Positions 25,852 through 34,992 of a stretch of 64,000 nucleotides of DNA are shown here, one piece after another. The notes below the pieces were generated by a model, which saw only the letters and a list, made by a program, of their open reading frames with translations, ran no database searches and was not told the DNA's origin. Location: the NCBI RefSeq assembly GCF_902499335.1, contig NZ_CABVQK010000019.1:1-64000 (forward strand). The letters are read 5' to 3'. Source of the stretch: Burkholderia lata. Lineage in GTDB: Bacteria > Pseudomonadota > Gammaproteobacteria > Burkholderiales > Burkholderiaceae. The stretch's first letter is position 1. Every line of letters begins with the position of its first letter. The translations under genes were made by a program, and so were the position numbers.

Positions 25852-26327
25852 GCACCGTCGCCACGCTGCTAGTCGTGTGCGTCGGCAACGTCTGCCGCAG
25901 CCCGATGGCGCAGGCGCTGCTCGCCGCGCGCTTGCCAGGCGTCGACGTGCAGTCGGCCGGCATCGGCGCGCTCGACGGCCAGCCGGCCGACCCGCATGCC
26001 ATCTGCCTGATGCACGAGCGCGGCCTCGACCTCGCCACGCACCGCGCACGCCAGGTGTCGTCACGGCACGTCACGCGCGCCGACCTGATCCTGACGATGG
26101 ACCTCGAGCAGAAGCGCTGGCTCGAGCGCCGCCACCCATTCCTGTGCGGCCGCGTGTTCCGCCTCGGCGGCGCCGGTCATGGCTTCGACGTACCCGACCC
26201 GTATCTCGGCCCGCGCGCGTCGTTCGAACACAGCCTGCGGCTCATCGAGCGCGGCGTCGACGCGTGGTGCACGCGCATCGCGCCGCCCGCCGCCCCCTCC
26301 CCCCCGCTTTCCGGACCGAATCGATGA
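25848..26327 (+). CDS. Wzb-type low-molecular-weight protein tyrosine phosphatase
   Basis: This enzyme should dephosphorylate the Wzc-type kinase encoded just downstream, cycling polysaccharide assembly. The 159-residue product has the P-loop CVGNVCRS (nucleophile Cys11, Arg17) and the general-acid loop DPYLGP. It overlaps both neighbours by 4 bp (ATGA). The order wza-wzb-wzc is that of E. coli group 1 capsule and colanic acid loci; in the Burkholderia cepacian locus, as I recall it, the phosphatase gene precedes the export gene. Confidence 0.94.
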   Translation: MSTVATLLVVCVGNVCRSPMAQALLAARLPGVDVQSAGIGALDGQPADPHAICLMHERGLDLATHRARQVSSRHVTRADLILTMDLEQKRWLERRHPFLCGRVFRLGGAGHGFDVPDPYLGPRASFEHSLRLIERGVDAWCTRIAPPAAPSPPLSGPNR

Positions 26328-28618
26328 CCTCTCCCGTTTCCCGCGAACGATCGCACGATCGCGGCGCCGAGCTCGACCTAGCCGGCGTCGTCGACGTGCT
26401 CGTGTCCCAACGCTGGCTGATCGCACTGGCAGCCGCCGCCTGCGTCGGCGCCGGCACGCTGTACGCATTTCTCGCCCCACCGCAATACCAGGCCGACATC
26501 CTGCTCCAGGTCGAGGACAGCGGCGCCCCATCCGCCGCGAACAGCATGCTCGGCGATGTGTCGTCGCTGTTCGACATCAAGTCGAGCGCATCGGCCGAAG
26601 CGCAGATTCTCGCGTCGCGGCTCGTCGTCACGCGTGCCGTCGACGAGCTGCGCAGCTACATCGTCGCGCAGCCGAAGCGTTTTCCGCTGGTCGGCGATTT
26701 CGTGTCGCGCTTCAACACCGGTCTCGCGCACCCCGGCCTCCTCGGTTTCGGCGGTTATGCATGGAGCGAGGAAGCGATCGGAATCGCGCGCTTCGACGTG
26801 CCCAGGCCGCTCGAAGGCGAGCGCTTCGAACTGACGCGGCTCGACGGCCAGCGCTACCGGCTGACCGGGCCCGTACTGCCGTCGGCCGTCACCGGCCGCA
26901 TCGGGCGCCTGGAAACCTTCCCGACCGCGAGCGGCCCGATCGCGCTCGACGTCGCGCGCATCGACGCGAATCCTGCCACCCGCTTCACGCTCGTGCGCGA
27001 ATCGCGCGCCGAGACGATCGACGCGCTGCGGCACGGCCTCGACGTCCAGGAAAAGATCAAGCAGTCGGGCGTGATCGTCGCGACGCTGCGCGGCCCCGAC
27101 CCGCAACGAATCCAGGCGCAGTTGCAGGCAGTCGCGGACCACTACGTGCGCCAGCACATCGAGCGCAAGTCCGCCGACGCGGCGCAATCGCTCGCGTTTC
27201 TCAACGCGCAGCTGCCGGTGCTCAAGCGCCAGTTGCAGGACGCCGAGCAGCGCTACACCGACATGCGCAACGCGAACGGCACGATCGACCTGACCGAGGA
27301 AGCGAAGCTGATCCTGCAGCAGACGGCCGACGCGACCACGCGCCGCCTCGAACTGCAGCAAAAGCGTGACGAGATGGCCGCGCGCTTCGCGCCGGGCCAC
27401 CCCGACATGGTCGCGCTCGACGCGCAGATCGCCACGCTCGGCCGCGAACAAAGCGGCTTCGAGCGTCAGGTGCGGCGGCTGCCCGACCTGCAGCAGAACG
27501 CCGTTCGGCTGATGCTCGACGTGAAGGTCGACACCGATCTCTATACGGCGCTGCTCGCGAACACGCAGCAGCTCGAACTGGTCAAGGCCGGCAAGACCGG
27601 CAGCGTGCGGCTCGTCGATACGGCGATCGTGCCCGAGGATCCCGTGCGCCCGAAGCGGCCCGTGGTAATCGCGGCGGCCGCGTTGATCGGGCTCGCGTTC
27701 GGCATCGCGCTCGCCTTTGCGCGCGACTTCCTGTTCGGCGGCGTCCGCCACGCGGACGAGATCGAGCGGCATCTCGACATCGACGTCTACGCGACGATTC
27801 CCGACTCGGTGGCGCAGCGGCAGATGGCGCGCCGCATCGCGCAGCACGCACCGGGGCCGAACCTGCTGAGCGCGCGGCACCCGCACGATCCGGCCGTGGA
27901 AAGCCTGCGGAGCCTGCGCACGGCGCTGCGCTTCGCGATGCAGGGCGCGCGCAACAACGTGCTGCTGCTGACCGGCCCCGCGCCGGGCGCGGGCAAGTCG
28001 TTCGTCGCGGCGAATTTCGCGGCGCTGCTCGCGGCCAACGGCGAGCGCGTGCTGCTCGTCGACGGCGACCTGCGCAAGGGGCATCTGCACGAATCGCTCG
28101 GTGTCCCGCGCGAGCAAGGTTTCGCCGAGCTGCTGTCGGGCACCGCCGCGCCGGCCGACGTGACCTGCCGCGACGTGGTGCCACGCCTCGATTTCATCGC
28201 GACCGGCGCGGTGCCCGCGTATCCGTCCGAGCTGCTTGCCGACGAATGCGTTGCCGCGCTGCTCGACGTGCTGTCGGCCCGCTACGACGTCGTCGTGATC
28301 GATGCAGCGCCGATTCTCGCGGTGACCGATGCGGTCACGCTCGGCCGCCATGCCGGCACCGTGCTGCTCACGGCGCGCGCCGCCTCGACACGCGTCGCCG
28401 AGCTGGACGAAGCCATGCGGCGCCTCGCGCACAACGGTGTCGCCGCGAGCGGCGTGCTGCTCAACGGCGTCGATCCGCACGTCGGCCGGTACGGCTCGCG
28501 CTACGGCGCCTATCGCTATACGCAGTACCGTTACGCGCCGCCGCGTCACGGCCTGGCATCGTCGATCGGCCGTACGCTGCGCGCGCTCGTGTCCCGCCGC
28601 CGGGGAGAGCCGCGATGA
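26324..28618 (+). CDS. Wzc-type polysaccharide co-polymerase / BY-kinase
   Basis: This inner-membrane protein combines chain-length control with an autokinase. Its 764 residues show an N-terminal Wzz domain with a membrane helix (WLIALAAAACVGAGTLYAFL), a long periplasmic coiled region, a second helix (VVIAAAALIGLAFGIALAFA), then the cytoplasmic kinase: Walker A GPAPGAGKS, Walker A' VLLVDGDLRKG and Walker B DVVVIDAAP. The C-terminal tyrosine cluster is YGSRYGAYRYTQYRYAPP. It overlaps the phosphatase and the glycosyltransferase genes by 4 bp each. All expected functional elements are present. Confidence 0.95.
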   Translation: MTSPVSRERSHDRGAELDLAGVVDVLVSQRWLIALAAAACVGAGTLYAFLAPPQYQADILLQVEDSGAPSAANSMLGDVSSLFDIKSSASAEAQILASRLVVTRAVDELRSYIVAQPKRFPLVGDFVSRFNTGLAHPGLLGFGGYAWSEEAIGIARFDVPRPLEGERFELTRLDGQRYRLTGPVLPSAVTGRIGRLETFPTASGPIALDVARIDANPATRFTLVRESRAETIDALRHGLDVQEKIKQSGVIVATLRGPDPQRIQAQLQAVADHYVRQHIERKSADAAQSLAFLNAQLPVLKRQLQDAEQRYTDMRNANGTIDLTEEAKLILQQTADATTRRLELQQKRDEMAARFAPGHPDMVALDAQIATLGREQSGFERQVRRLPDLQQNAVRLMLDVKVDTDLYTALLANTQQLELVKAGKTGSVRLVDTAIVPEDPVRPKRPVVIAAAALIGLAFGIALAFARDFLFGGVRHADEIERHLDIDVYATIPDSVAQRQMARRIAQHAPGPNLLSARHPHDPAVESLRSLRTALRFAMQGARNNVLLLTGPAPGAGKSFVAANFAALLAANGERVLLVDGDLRKGHLHESLGVPREQGFAELLSGTAAPADVTCRDVVPRLDFIATGAVPAYPSELLADECVAALLDVLSARYDVVVIDAAPILAVTDAVTLGRHAGTVLLTARAASTRVAELDEAMRRLAHNGVAASGVLLNGVDPHVGRYGSRYGAYRYTQYRYAPPRHGLASSIGRTLRALVSRRRGEPR

Positions 28619-29862
28619 GCGATACCCGTCACCTCGAACGCGTCGCGATACGCGATGCCGCGCCGGCGGGCGCTTCCGCCACGATCGAATCGTGCTCCCG
28701 GCAAGCCCCGGCCCGCGCGGCGCGCCTGCGGATCGCGCTCGTCGTCGAAGCCGCGGGCGGCGGCGTGGCCGTCCATCTCGCCGACCTGATCGACGGATTG
28801 AGTGCCACCGGCGGCATCGAACTGCACCTGATCGTGCCGCACGGCCCGCGTTTCGACGCAACGATCCTCGATGCGCGCGTGCTGTCACGCTGCGCAAGCG
28901 TGCATACGGTGCCGATGCAGCGCGCGATCGGCTGGCGCGACGCGCTCGCGGTCGCCCACGTCTATCGCCGCCTGCAGCGCATCCGTCCCGACATCGTGCA
29001 CAGCCACAGCTCGAAAGCCGGCGCGATCGCGCGCCTGTGCCAGGGGCCGTGGCGGCAGGTGTACACGCCGCACGCGGTCTATACGCTGAACCCGACGCTG
29101 GGCAACCGCCAGCGCCGTTTCTACGGAACCATCGAGCGGCTGCTCGGCCGCCTGTTCACGCACCGGATCGTCGCCGTCTCGCGCGACGAAGCGCAACACC
29201 TGAACGAAGCGCTCGGCATTCCGGCTGCGCGGGTCGACACGATCGTCAACGGCGTCAGACCGCCCGCACTGATGCCGCGCGAGGCGGCACGACATGCACT
29301 CGGCATCGCGCGTGATGCGCGCGTCGTCGGCTTCGTCGGACGCTTCGATCATCAGAAGGGCATCGACCGTCTCGTGCGGATCGCGCGCGGCGTGTATCGC
29401 CAATGCGGCCGCACCGTGCAGATCGTCGCGATCGGTTCCGGCGACTTCATCACGGCGGCCGGCAACGAAGCCGACGATCTTCCGCCGAATCTCCACGTCG
29501 CCGGCCGCGTAAACCACGCGAGCCGCTATTTCTCCGCATTCGACCTGTTCGCGTTGCCGAGCCGCTACGAAGGCTTTCCGTACGTGTGTCTCGAAGCGAT
29601 GGCCGCCTGCGTGCCGATCGTCGCCACGCGGGTGTCCGGCGCGACCGAGCTGATCGACACGCATGGCATCGGCGTCGTGGTGCCGAACGAAGATGACACG
29701 ACACGCTTCGCCCGCGCGATCGTCGCGCTTGCCAACGATCCGGCCGCACGCGACGCGATGCGCACGAACTGCGCAGCGGCCTTCGGTCACTTCTCGGCCG
29801 AAACGATGGTCGCGCACACGCTCGACCTCTATCACACCCTTTCCCAAAGAGGCCCGGCATGA
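28615..29862 (+). CDS. Glycosyltransferase family 4 (GT-B fold), EPS
   Basis: This cytoplasmic glycosyltransferase adds a sugar to the growing repeat unit. The 415-residue product has an N-terminal acceptor domain (LRIALVVEAAGGGVAVHLAD, DIVHSHSSKAGAIARL) and a C-terminal GT4 donor domain with VGFVGRFDHQKGIDRLVRIA, FDLFALPSRYEGFPYVCLEA and the E-x7-E pattern typical of retaining GT4 enzymes. Donor and acceptor sugars are unknown. It is the only evident glycosyltransferase besides the initiating enzyme, so either the repeat unit is very small or other transferases are encoded elsewhere. Confidence 0.92.
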   Translation: MSDTRHLERVAIRDAAPAGASATIESCSRQAPARAARLRIALVVEAAGGGVAVHLADLIDGLSATGGIELHLIVPHGPRFDATILDARVLSRCASVHTVPMQRAIGWRDALAVAHVYRRLQRIRPDIVHSHSSKAGAIARLCQGPWRQVYTPHAVYTLNPTLGNRQRRFYGTIERLLGRLFTHRIVAVSRDEAQHLNEALGIPAARVDTIVNGVRPPALMPREAARHALGIARDARVVGFVGRFDHQKGIDRLVRIARGVYRQCGRTVQIVAIGSGDFITAAGNEADDLPPNLHVAGRVNHASRYFSAFDLFALPSRYEGFPYVCLEAMAACVPIVATRVSGATELIDTHGIGVVVPNEDDTTRFARAIVALANDPAARDAMRTNCAAAFGHFSAETMVAHTLDLYHTLSQRGPA

Positions 29863-31061
29863 TTTCCCCCACTCACGTCGCGCTGCTGCACGCGTACAGC
29901 GCCCGCAATTCCGGTGACGGCCTGCTGGTCGACCTGTCCGTCGGCCTGCTCCGCGAGGCCTTCGGCGATGCCGTCCGCGTGTCGATCGTCGCGGCCGATC
30001 CGGCTTCGTTTCCGGCATACGACGACGTATGCGCGGCGCCCGTGCTCGCGGCGCGCGGCACGGACCGGCTGGTCGGTGCCGCCACCGCCGCGCTGCCCGT
30101 TCGAATGAACGGCAGGTTGAAAGCACTGCGCGGCCTGCTCGACGAAGTCGACCTGATCGTCGGCGTGGGCGGCGGCTATCTGCGTGCGCGCACGGCCATC
30201 GAAGCGCTCAAGCTCGAAGCCGGCCACCTGCTGCAAATGCGGGCCGCGCTCGCTTCCGGCAAGCCCGCCGTCTATCTGCCGCAAAGCATCGGCCCGGTGC
30301 TGTCCTCGCGCGCCGCCGGCACGCACCTGCAGTCGCTGCTCGGCGCGTTCGATTCGGTGTTCGTGCGCGACGACCGCTCCGCCGCCTTCCTCGCCGCGAA
30401 TCCGAATGCGCGGCGCGCGCCCGATCTCGCCGTGCTCGACTTCGGGCATCGCAGCGAGACCATCCTTCGGCATGCCGCGCCGACAAGCGATACCGCCCGC
30501 CATGTCGCGTTCGTGCTGCGCCGCGCGCCGGCCTGGAGCGCGGAGCGACGCGCGCGCTACGACGCGTCGATCGCGCGGATGGTCGAACAGGCGCGCGCGA
30601 CGTGCCGGGTCAGCTTTGCCGTGCAAAGCACCGGGCGCGGCAACGACGATCCTGCGTACTACCGCGGCCTCGGCATCCAGGAGCCGCTGACGCCGCTCAA
30701 GACGCTCCTCGAAACCGACCGGCCGGACGTCACGGTATCGGTTCGCCTGCACGGCGCGCTGGAATCGATCCTGCATGGCGTACCCGCGTTCCACGTCAGT
30801 TACGAACGCAAGGGATTCGGCGCGTATGCAGACATGAAGCTCGGCGACTGGGTCGTCAACGGCGCGGACTTCGATCCCGCGCGCGTCTGCCGGACGATCC
30901 TCGCACCCGGCGCGGCTACGGCGTTCTGGAATGCCGCACAGGGCGGTTTTGCGAGCATCCGCGCCGCACGCGCGCGCGTGATCGACGCGCTGCGCGCGGC
31001 CCATCGTGCCGACCTCGACATCGAAACGAAAGCCGAAGCCGACGAGGCCGTACCATGCTGA
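29859..31061 (+). CDS. Polysaccharide pyruvyl transferase family protein
   Basis: Members of this family (CsaB/WcaK/AmsJ) add ketal-linked pyruvate to sugars, giving the polymer negative charge. The 400-residue product shows LLHAYSARNSGDGLLVDLSV near the N-terminus, LIVGVGGGYLRAR, AVYLPQSIGPVLS, VFVRDDRSAAFL, and SVRLHGALESILHGVPAFHVSYERK near the C-terminus (split here as SVRLHGALESILHG and HVSYERK), all standard family landmarks. It overlaps its neighbours by 4 bp and 7 bp. Pyruvylation of this polymer is predicted, but the target sugar is unknown. Confidence 0.9.
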   Translation: MISPTHVALLHAYSARNSGDGLLVDLSVGLLREAFGDAVRVSIVAADPASFPAYDDVCAAPVLAARGTDRLVGAATAALPVRMNGRLKALRGLLDEVDLIVGVGGGYLRARTAIEALKLEAGHLLQMRAALASGKPAVYLPQSIGPVLSSRAAGTHLQSLLGAFDSVFVRDDRSAAFLAANPNARRAPDLAVLDFGHRSETILRHAAPTSDTARHVAFVLRRAPAWSAERRARYDASIARMVEQARATCRVSFAVQSTGRGNDDPAYYRGLGIQEPLTPLKTLLETDRPDVTVSVRLHGALESILHGVPAFHVSYERKGFGAYADMKLGDWVVNGADFDPARVCRTILAPGAATAFWNAAQGGFASIRAARARVIDALRAAHRADLDIETKAEADEAVPC

Positions 31062-32347
31062 CGCGCCTGCTCCTGCGCGGCCTGGCGCTCGGCCTGAAAT
31101 TCGCGCTCGCGATCATCGTCGCGCGCACGCTCGGCTTCGACGCGGTCGCCGCGTACGGGCTCGCGGTCGCCGCCGCCGTGATCGCATCGAAACTGCTCGG
31201 CCTCGGCTTCAGTCCCGAACTCAACCGGCGGCTCAGCGAGCCCCATCCGCTGTCCGCGTTCGGCGCAATGCGCACCCTCTGCATCGTGTATGGCGGGCTC
31301 TACCTGCTGCTCGTCGCGACGCTCGCCATTGCGACCGCCAACGGCGATGCAGCCCTGCTCGCCCGCTTCGGCCTGTCGACGCGGCTCGCGTGGTGCGTGC
31401 TGCTCGTCGCGCTGTCCGAGCATGCGGCGTTCGAGGCGAACGGCTGGCTGTTCTCGCTGAATCGCCCTCGCGCCGGCTCGCTGCTCTTGTTTGTCCGCAC
31501 CGGCGCATGGGCCGGCGTCGCGGGAGCGGGGTTGCTCGCTGGCGCCCTGCATTCGATCGAATCGGTGTTCGCGCTGTGGTTCGCGGCCAATGCGTGCGTC
31601 GTCGCGCTTTCGTGGTGGCGTATCGGCGCGGCTGCGCGCCGGGTGCGCGACAACCCGCAGGCTACTCGCGCACCAGCCGTGCGCGAGCGCGGCGTGCTGT
31701 CGGTCTGGCGGCACGGGATGCCGTTCTACGTGGCAGGCATCGTCCTCGCATCGTTGCAATACGCGGAGCGGTTCATCGGCGGCGGCCACCTCGGTGCCGA
31801 TGCGCTCGGCCGGTACGTGTTCGCGTGGTCGATCGCCAATGCGATCCAGGCACTTGCGTTCTCGACCGTCGTCGTGACGGCCGGCCCGCGCTTCGTGCGC
31901 GTGCTGTCCGACGCGCCGCACACATTCTTCCGGCTTGCCATGCGCGCGACGATGGCCAGCGTGGCCGTCACTTCGATCGCGGCGGCCGTGATCCTCGCGC
32001 TGCACCGCGACCTGCTCGCGCTCGCGCACGAGCCGGCGACCACCGGGCAGTTCGCGCTGCTCGCGACCCTGCTCGTGTCGTTCGTGCTGCGCGGCGCGGC
32101 GGACGTGCTGTGGACGGCCGCGATCGCGCTGCGTACCGGCTGCACCGTGATGCTGTCGATGATCGCGCTCGCGCTGTCGTACCTGCCGCTTGCGTGGAGC
32201 CTGATCGTCCACGCTGGCGCGATGGGGGCGGCCATCGCGCATCTGGCGGCCAGCGCCGGCATCGTCACCACGCTGGCGCTGATCGTCGCGCGCACCGGCC
32301 GGTCCCGCGCGGCCGCCGGCAGGGAGGCTGCCCTGCATGCTGCGTAA
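31055..32347 (+). CDS. Wzx-type polysaccharide flippase (MATE/MOP superfamily)
   Basis: This 430-residue integral membrane protein has about twelve hydrophobic helices and begins MLTRLLLRGLALGLKFALAI, followed by IVARTLGFDAVAAYGLAVAA, the pattern of MOP-superfamily repeat-unit flippases. It should move lipid-linked repeat units to the periplasmic face. Its place between glycosylation genes and a probable polymerase fits a Wzx/Wzy pathway. It overlaps the upstream gene by 7 bp and the downstream gene by 11 bp. No family motif is specific enough to name a substrate. Confidence 0.82.
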   Translation: MLTRLLLRGLALGLKFALAIIVARTLGFDAVAAYGLAVAAAVIASKLLGLGFSPELNRRLSEPHPLSAFGAMRTLCIVYGGLYLLLVATLAIATANGDAALLARFGLSTRLAWCVLLVALSEHAAFEANGWLFSLNRPRAGSLLLFVRTGAWAGVAGAGLLAGALHSIESVFALWFAANACVVALSWWRIGAAARRVRDNPQATRAPAVRERGVLSVWRHGMPFYVAGIVLASLQYAERFIGGGHLGADALGRYVFAWSIANAIQALAFSTVVVTAGPRFVRVLSDAPHTFFRLAMRATMASVAVTSIAAAVILALHRDLLALAHEPATTGQFALLATLLVSFVLRGAADVLWTAAIALRTGCTVMLSMIALALSYLPLAWSLIVHAGAMGAAIAHLAASAGIVTTLALIVARTGRSRAAAGREAALHAA

Positions 32348-33464
32348 CCTGATAGCCGGTGGCCCGGCGCTGAGCCGCGGCGTGACGCGCGCCGTCGGCG
32401 CGATGATCGTGTTCGTCTACTGGATCGTCTACGCAAAGGCCGGCACGCTCCTGCCCGAGTTCGTGTTCCGTGACGCGGAGAAGATCCAGAGCCAGATCGG
32501 CGGCGGCAGCACCTACGAGGGCACGTCGTTCGATGCGGTCGCGAAATTCTATGCGCTGCTCGGCCCGGCCGGCACGTCGCTGTTCGTTGCCGCGATCGGT
32601 ACGGCGTTCATCTGGCGGATCGTCGGCGAAGGCCGCCGCCTCGGGTCGCTGGCCGCGACCATCGTCCTGCTAGCGCCGTGCGTGTTCTTCAACCTGTTCG
32701 TCGCAAGCAAGGACACGCTCGTCGTCCTGATCGCGCTCGTACTGGCCAGCACTGCGCGACGTCGATCGACCGCGTGGACCCTCGCGGCCGTCGTCGCGCT
32801 CTACGCCGGCTACGCGGCCGTCGTGCGCAGCTACTTCGCGCTGGTTCTCGCGATTGCGCTGGCCGCGTTCCTGTTCCGGCACGTGTCATGGCGCGGCAGG
32901 ACGTTGCTGATCGGCGCGGCCTCGATCACGCTGTTCCTGCTGCCGTCGGATGTGTACTACCTGCTCCAGCATCCTCGCGACATGGCCGCCGACTATCTCG
33001 CCTACGGCTCGCCGTTCGGCGCGCGCACGAGTTTCTACAACCCGGTCGCTCCCGATTCGTTCATCGCCTTTTGCGCAAACTATGCGTATGCGGTGCTGCG
33101 GTTGAATCTGCCGCTGCTGTTCGACTTGGGCCTCAAGGAATGCGCGATGCAGTTGTTCGTGTGGATCGCGCTGGCGGCCGTGTGGCGTCGCGCACGGCAT
33201 CACGCGCATCCAGCCCGTGACCTGCTCGCCTGCGTCGTCATCGGTCACGTCGCCGTATCGATGTTGTTCGAACCCGATCTCGGCAGCTATACACGCCATC
33301 TGTCGAGCGTCGCCTTGCTCTGCGCACTTCAGTTCGCCGGATTCGATTCGCGTGCCGGTCGACGCGGACCAAAGCGCGATGCCGCGACGAATGACACACC
33401 GCCACCAAGCGTTCCCGCCGCGCCGACGCTCGCCCGCCTGGCGCACGAGGACACCACCCGCTGA
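32337..33464 (+). CDS. Multi-pass membrane protein, probable Wzy-type polymerase
   Basis: The 375-residue product is rich in hydrophobic helices (roughly eight to ten) with a larger polar segment around residues 195-250 (DVYYLLQHPRDMAADYLAYG). No diagnostic motif is visible and I do not recognise a specific family. By exclusion and position, between the flippase and the acyltransferase in an operon otherwise lacking a polymerase, it is the best Wzy candidate. It overlaps the flippase gene by 11 bp. The last 50 residues are polar and Pro/Ala/Thr-rich. Confidence 0.6.
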   Translation: MLRNLIAGGPALSRGVTRAVGAMIVFVYWIVYAKAGTLLPEFVFRDAEKIQSQIGGGSTYEGTSFDAVAKFYALLGPAGTSLFVAAIGTAFIWRIVGEGRRLGSLAATIVLLAPCVFFNLFVASKDTLVVLIALVLASTARRRSTAWTLAAVVALYAGYAAVVRSYFALVLAIALAAFLFRHVSWRGRTLLIGAASITLFLLPSDVYYLLQHPRDMAADYLAYGSPFGARTSFYNPVAPDSFIAFCANYAYAVLRLNLPLLFDLGLKECAMQLFVWIALAAVWRRARHHAHPARDLLACVVIGHVAVSMLFEPDLGSYTRHLSSVALLCALQFAGFDSRAGRRGPKRDAATNDTPPPSVPAAPTLARLAHEDTTR

Positions 33465-33471
33465 ACCCGAC

Positions 33472-34527
33472 ATGCAGACCTTCCCCATCCATTCCGGCAT
33501 CTTCCGGAACCTCCAGTGCGCACGCGCGTTCGCGGCGCTCGCCGTCGTCGGCTATCACATGGGCGTCCTGCCATTCGGGCAGGCCGGCGTCGATATCTTC
33601 TTCGTCATCAGCGGCTTCATCATGTCCGTCGTCGCGCCACGCGAGGAGCACGCGTTCCTGCGCAAGCGCCTGATCCGGATCGTGCCGCTCTACTGGCTGA
33701 CCACGCTGGGCGTGTTCGCGATCGCGGCCGTGAAGCCCCAATGGCTGAATTCGACGACAGCCGGCCTCGGCTATCTCGTGAAGTCGCTGCTTTTCGTGCC
33801 GTACGTGAAGGAGAACGGCCATTGGGGGCCGCTGAACCTCAACGGCTGGACGCTCGAATACGAGATGCTGTTCTACCTCGTCATCGCCGGATCGATGTGG
33901 TTCGTCCGTGCCCGCCATGCAACGACGTTCGCGGCCGTCGCGCTTGCGCTGTTCTGCGCGTACGTGGCCGCCGGCGGCCCGGCAGGCGAAGTCGCCGCCC
34001 ATCTCGGCCGGCCGTTCGTGCTCGAGTTCGGGCTCGGGGTACTCGCCTGCCGTCTGCTGGAAACCGGCATCGCCGGGCGCATTCCGCGCTTCGCGTGGCT
34101 CGCGGCGGCCTCAGCGGCGCTCGCGGCGATACCACTCGCCGCCACCTTGTCCGGCACGCCGGCCGGCTTTGAACGTGTTTTCTGGTGGGGTATGCCGGCC
34201 TTCGTGCTGATCGTCGCCGTGGTCGCGCTCGACCTGCGGGGCTGGTCAATCGGGAACGCGACGCTCGCCCGCCTCGGCGATGCGAGCTATTCGATCTATT
34301 TGCTGCATCCGTATGTGATCGGTGCCGCGATCAAGATCGTCGGGGTGCGCCTCGACGCCGGCACGTGGCTGGGCACGGCGACCGTGCTCGCGACGCTGGT
34401 TGCAGTCTGCGCATGCGGTTGGGCCTGTCATGCGTGGATCGAGCGCCCGATGCTTGCTGTCTTGAAGCATTGGATATCGCGGAAGCGCCGCGCATCGGCG
34501 GGCTCGTCGGGATCGAAAACGGTGTGA
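33472..34527 (+). CDS. Acyltransferase 3 (OafA family) membrane protein, EPS O-acylation
   Basis: This 351-residue membrane acyltransferase begins MQTFPIHSGIFRNLQCARAF and has the family motifs R-A-F-A-A-L-x-V-V-x-Y-H (with the catalytic-type His), FGQAGVDIFFVISGFIMS and FLRKRLIRIVPLYWL. About ten membrane helices follow and LGDASYSIYLLHPYV lies near the C-terminus. It probably acetylates or otherwise acylates the exopolysaccharide. It starts 7 bp after the preceding stop and closes the operon. A longer upstream frame overlapping the previous gene is rejected. Confidence 0.92.
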   Translation: MQTFPIHSGIFRNLQCARAFAALAVVGYHMGVLPFGQAGVDIFFVISGFIMSVVAPREEHAFLRKRLIRIVPLYWLTTLGVFAIAAVKPQWLNSTTAGLGYLVKSLLFVPYVKENGHWGPLNLNGWTLEYEMLFYLVIAGSMWFVRARHATTFAAVALALFCAYVAAGGPAGEVAAHLGRPFVLEFGLGVLACRLLETGIAGRIPRFAWLAAASAALAAIPLAATLSGTPAGFERVFWWGMPAFVLIVAVVALDLRGWSIGNATLARLGDASYSIYLLHPYVIGAAIKIVGVRLDAGTWLGTATVLATLVAVCACGWACHAWIERPMLAVLKHWISRKRRASAGSSGSKTV

Positions 34528-34992
34528 TCGACCATTCGCGGGGTACCGGCAGCGCCATCGACGACCGCAATTTCGCGAACGTTCGACGTGTTCGGCAATT
34601 CGTCCTTGAGTGAATATCGCCAGAACTACAGCGCTCGCCGGTGTCGACTACCGGGCGCTATGGGGCAATCGTGCAAGCGGAAGCAGCGGTGAACGGATCG
34701 GCAGCAACCTCGGCGTATTGATCCGTTCAGAATGAATTACTTGTTCGTACGGGTCGTGCCACGGCGGGCGGCGAAGCGCCATCGCCGTGGCACATCCGCT
34801 GTCGGTCGAATCCGGCGATGCGCCGCGGCGCCTGGCGATCGCGTCCTATCCCCGCGCGACGCGTTTGCTTTCTTTTAATGAATGCGCCGCTGCCCGATTT
34901 TGCTTCCAGTCATTTCCATCTGCGCGCCGACCGACATCATGACGCCCAGTCCGGCAGGATGCGCGACGATCCTTGACCATCTCCGCGCCGCC
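34528..34992. other. Gene-free convergent spacer between EPS operon and phosphorelay
   Basis: This 465 bp stretch between two convergent units contains no supportable gene. It includes a strong hairpin at 34756-34793 and otherwise only short, codon-poor open frames. Confidence 0.6.
34756..34793. terminator. Strong hairpin between convergent units, possible terminator
   Basis: GTGCCACGGCG (34756-34766) and CGCCGTGGCAC (34783-34793) form a perfect 11-bp stem with a 16-base loop. It lies about 230 bp after the EPS acyltransferase and about 200 bp past the kinase stop. There is no T run on either side, so it may be a factor-assisted or bidirectional terminator or another structured element. Confidence 0.4.

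Noticed and set aside
30800..32338. 512-codon minus-strand frame opposite the flippase
   Set aside because: Shadow of the flippase gene; no Shine-Dalgarno or domain and strongly biased composition.
23214..34527. Identity with the cepacian (bce) cluster
   Set aside because: Gene order (wza-wzb-wzc), a single glycosyltransferase and the absence of nucleotide-sugar genes such as a UDP-glucose dehydrogenase do not match the bce arrangement as I recall it. Another Burkholderia EPS locus such as Bep remains possible but was not checkable.
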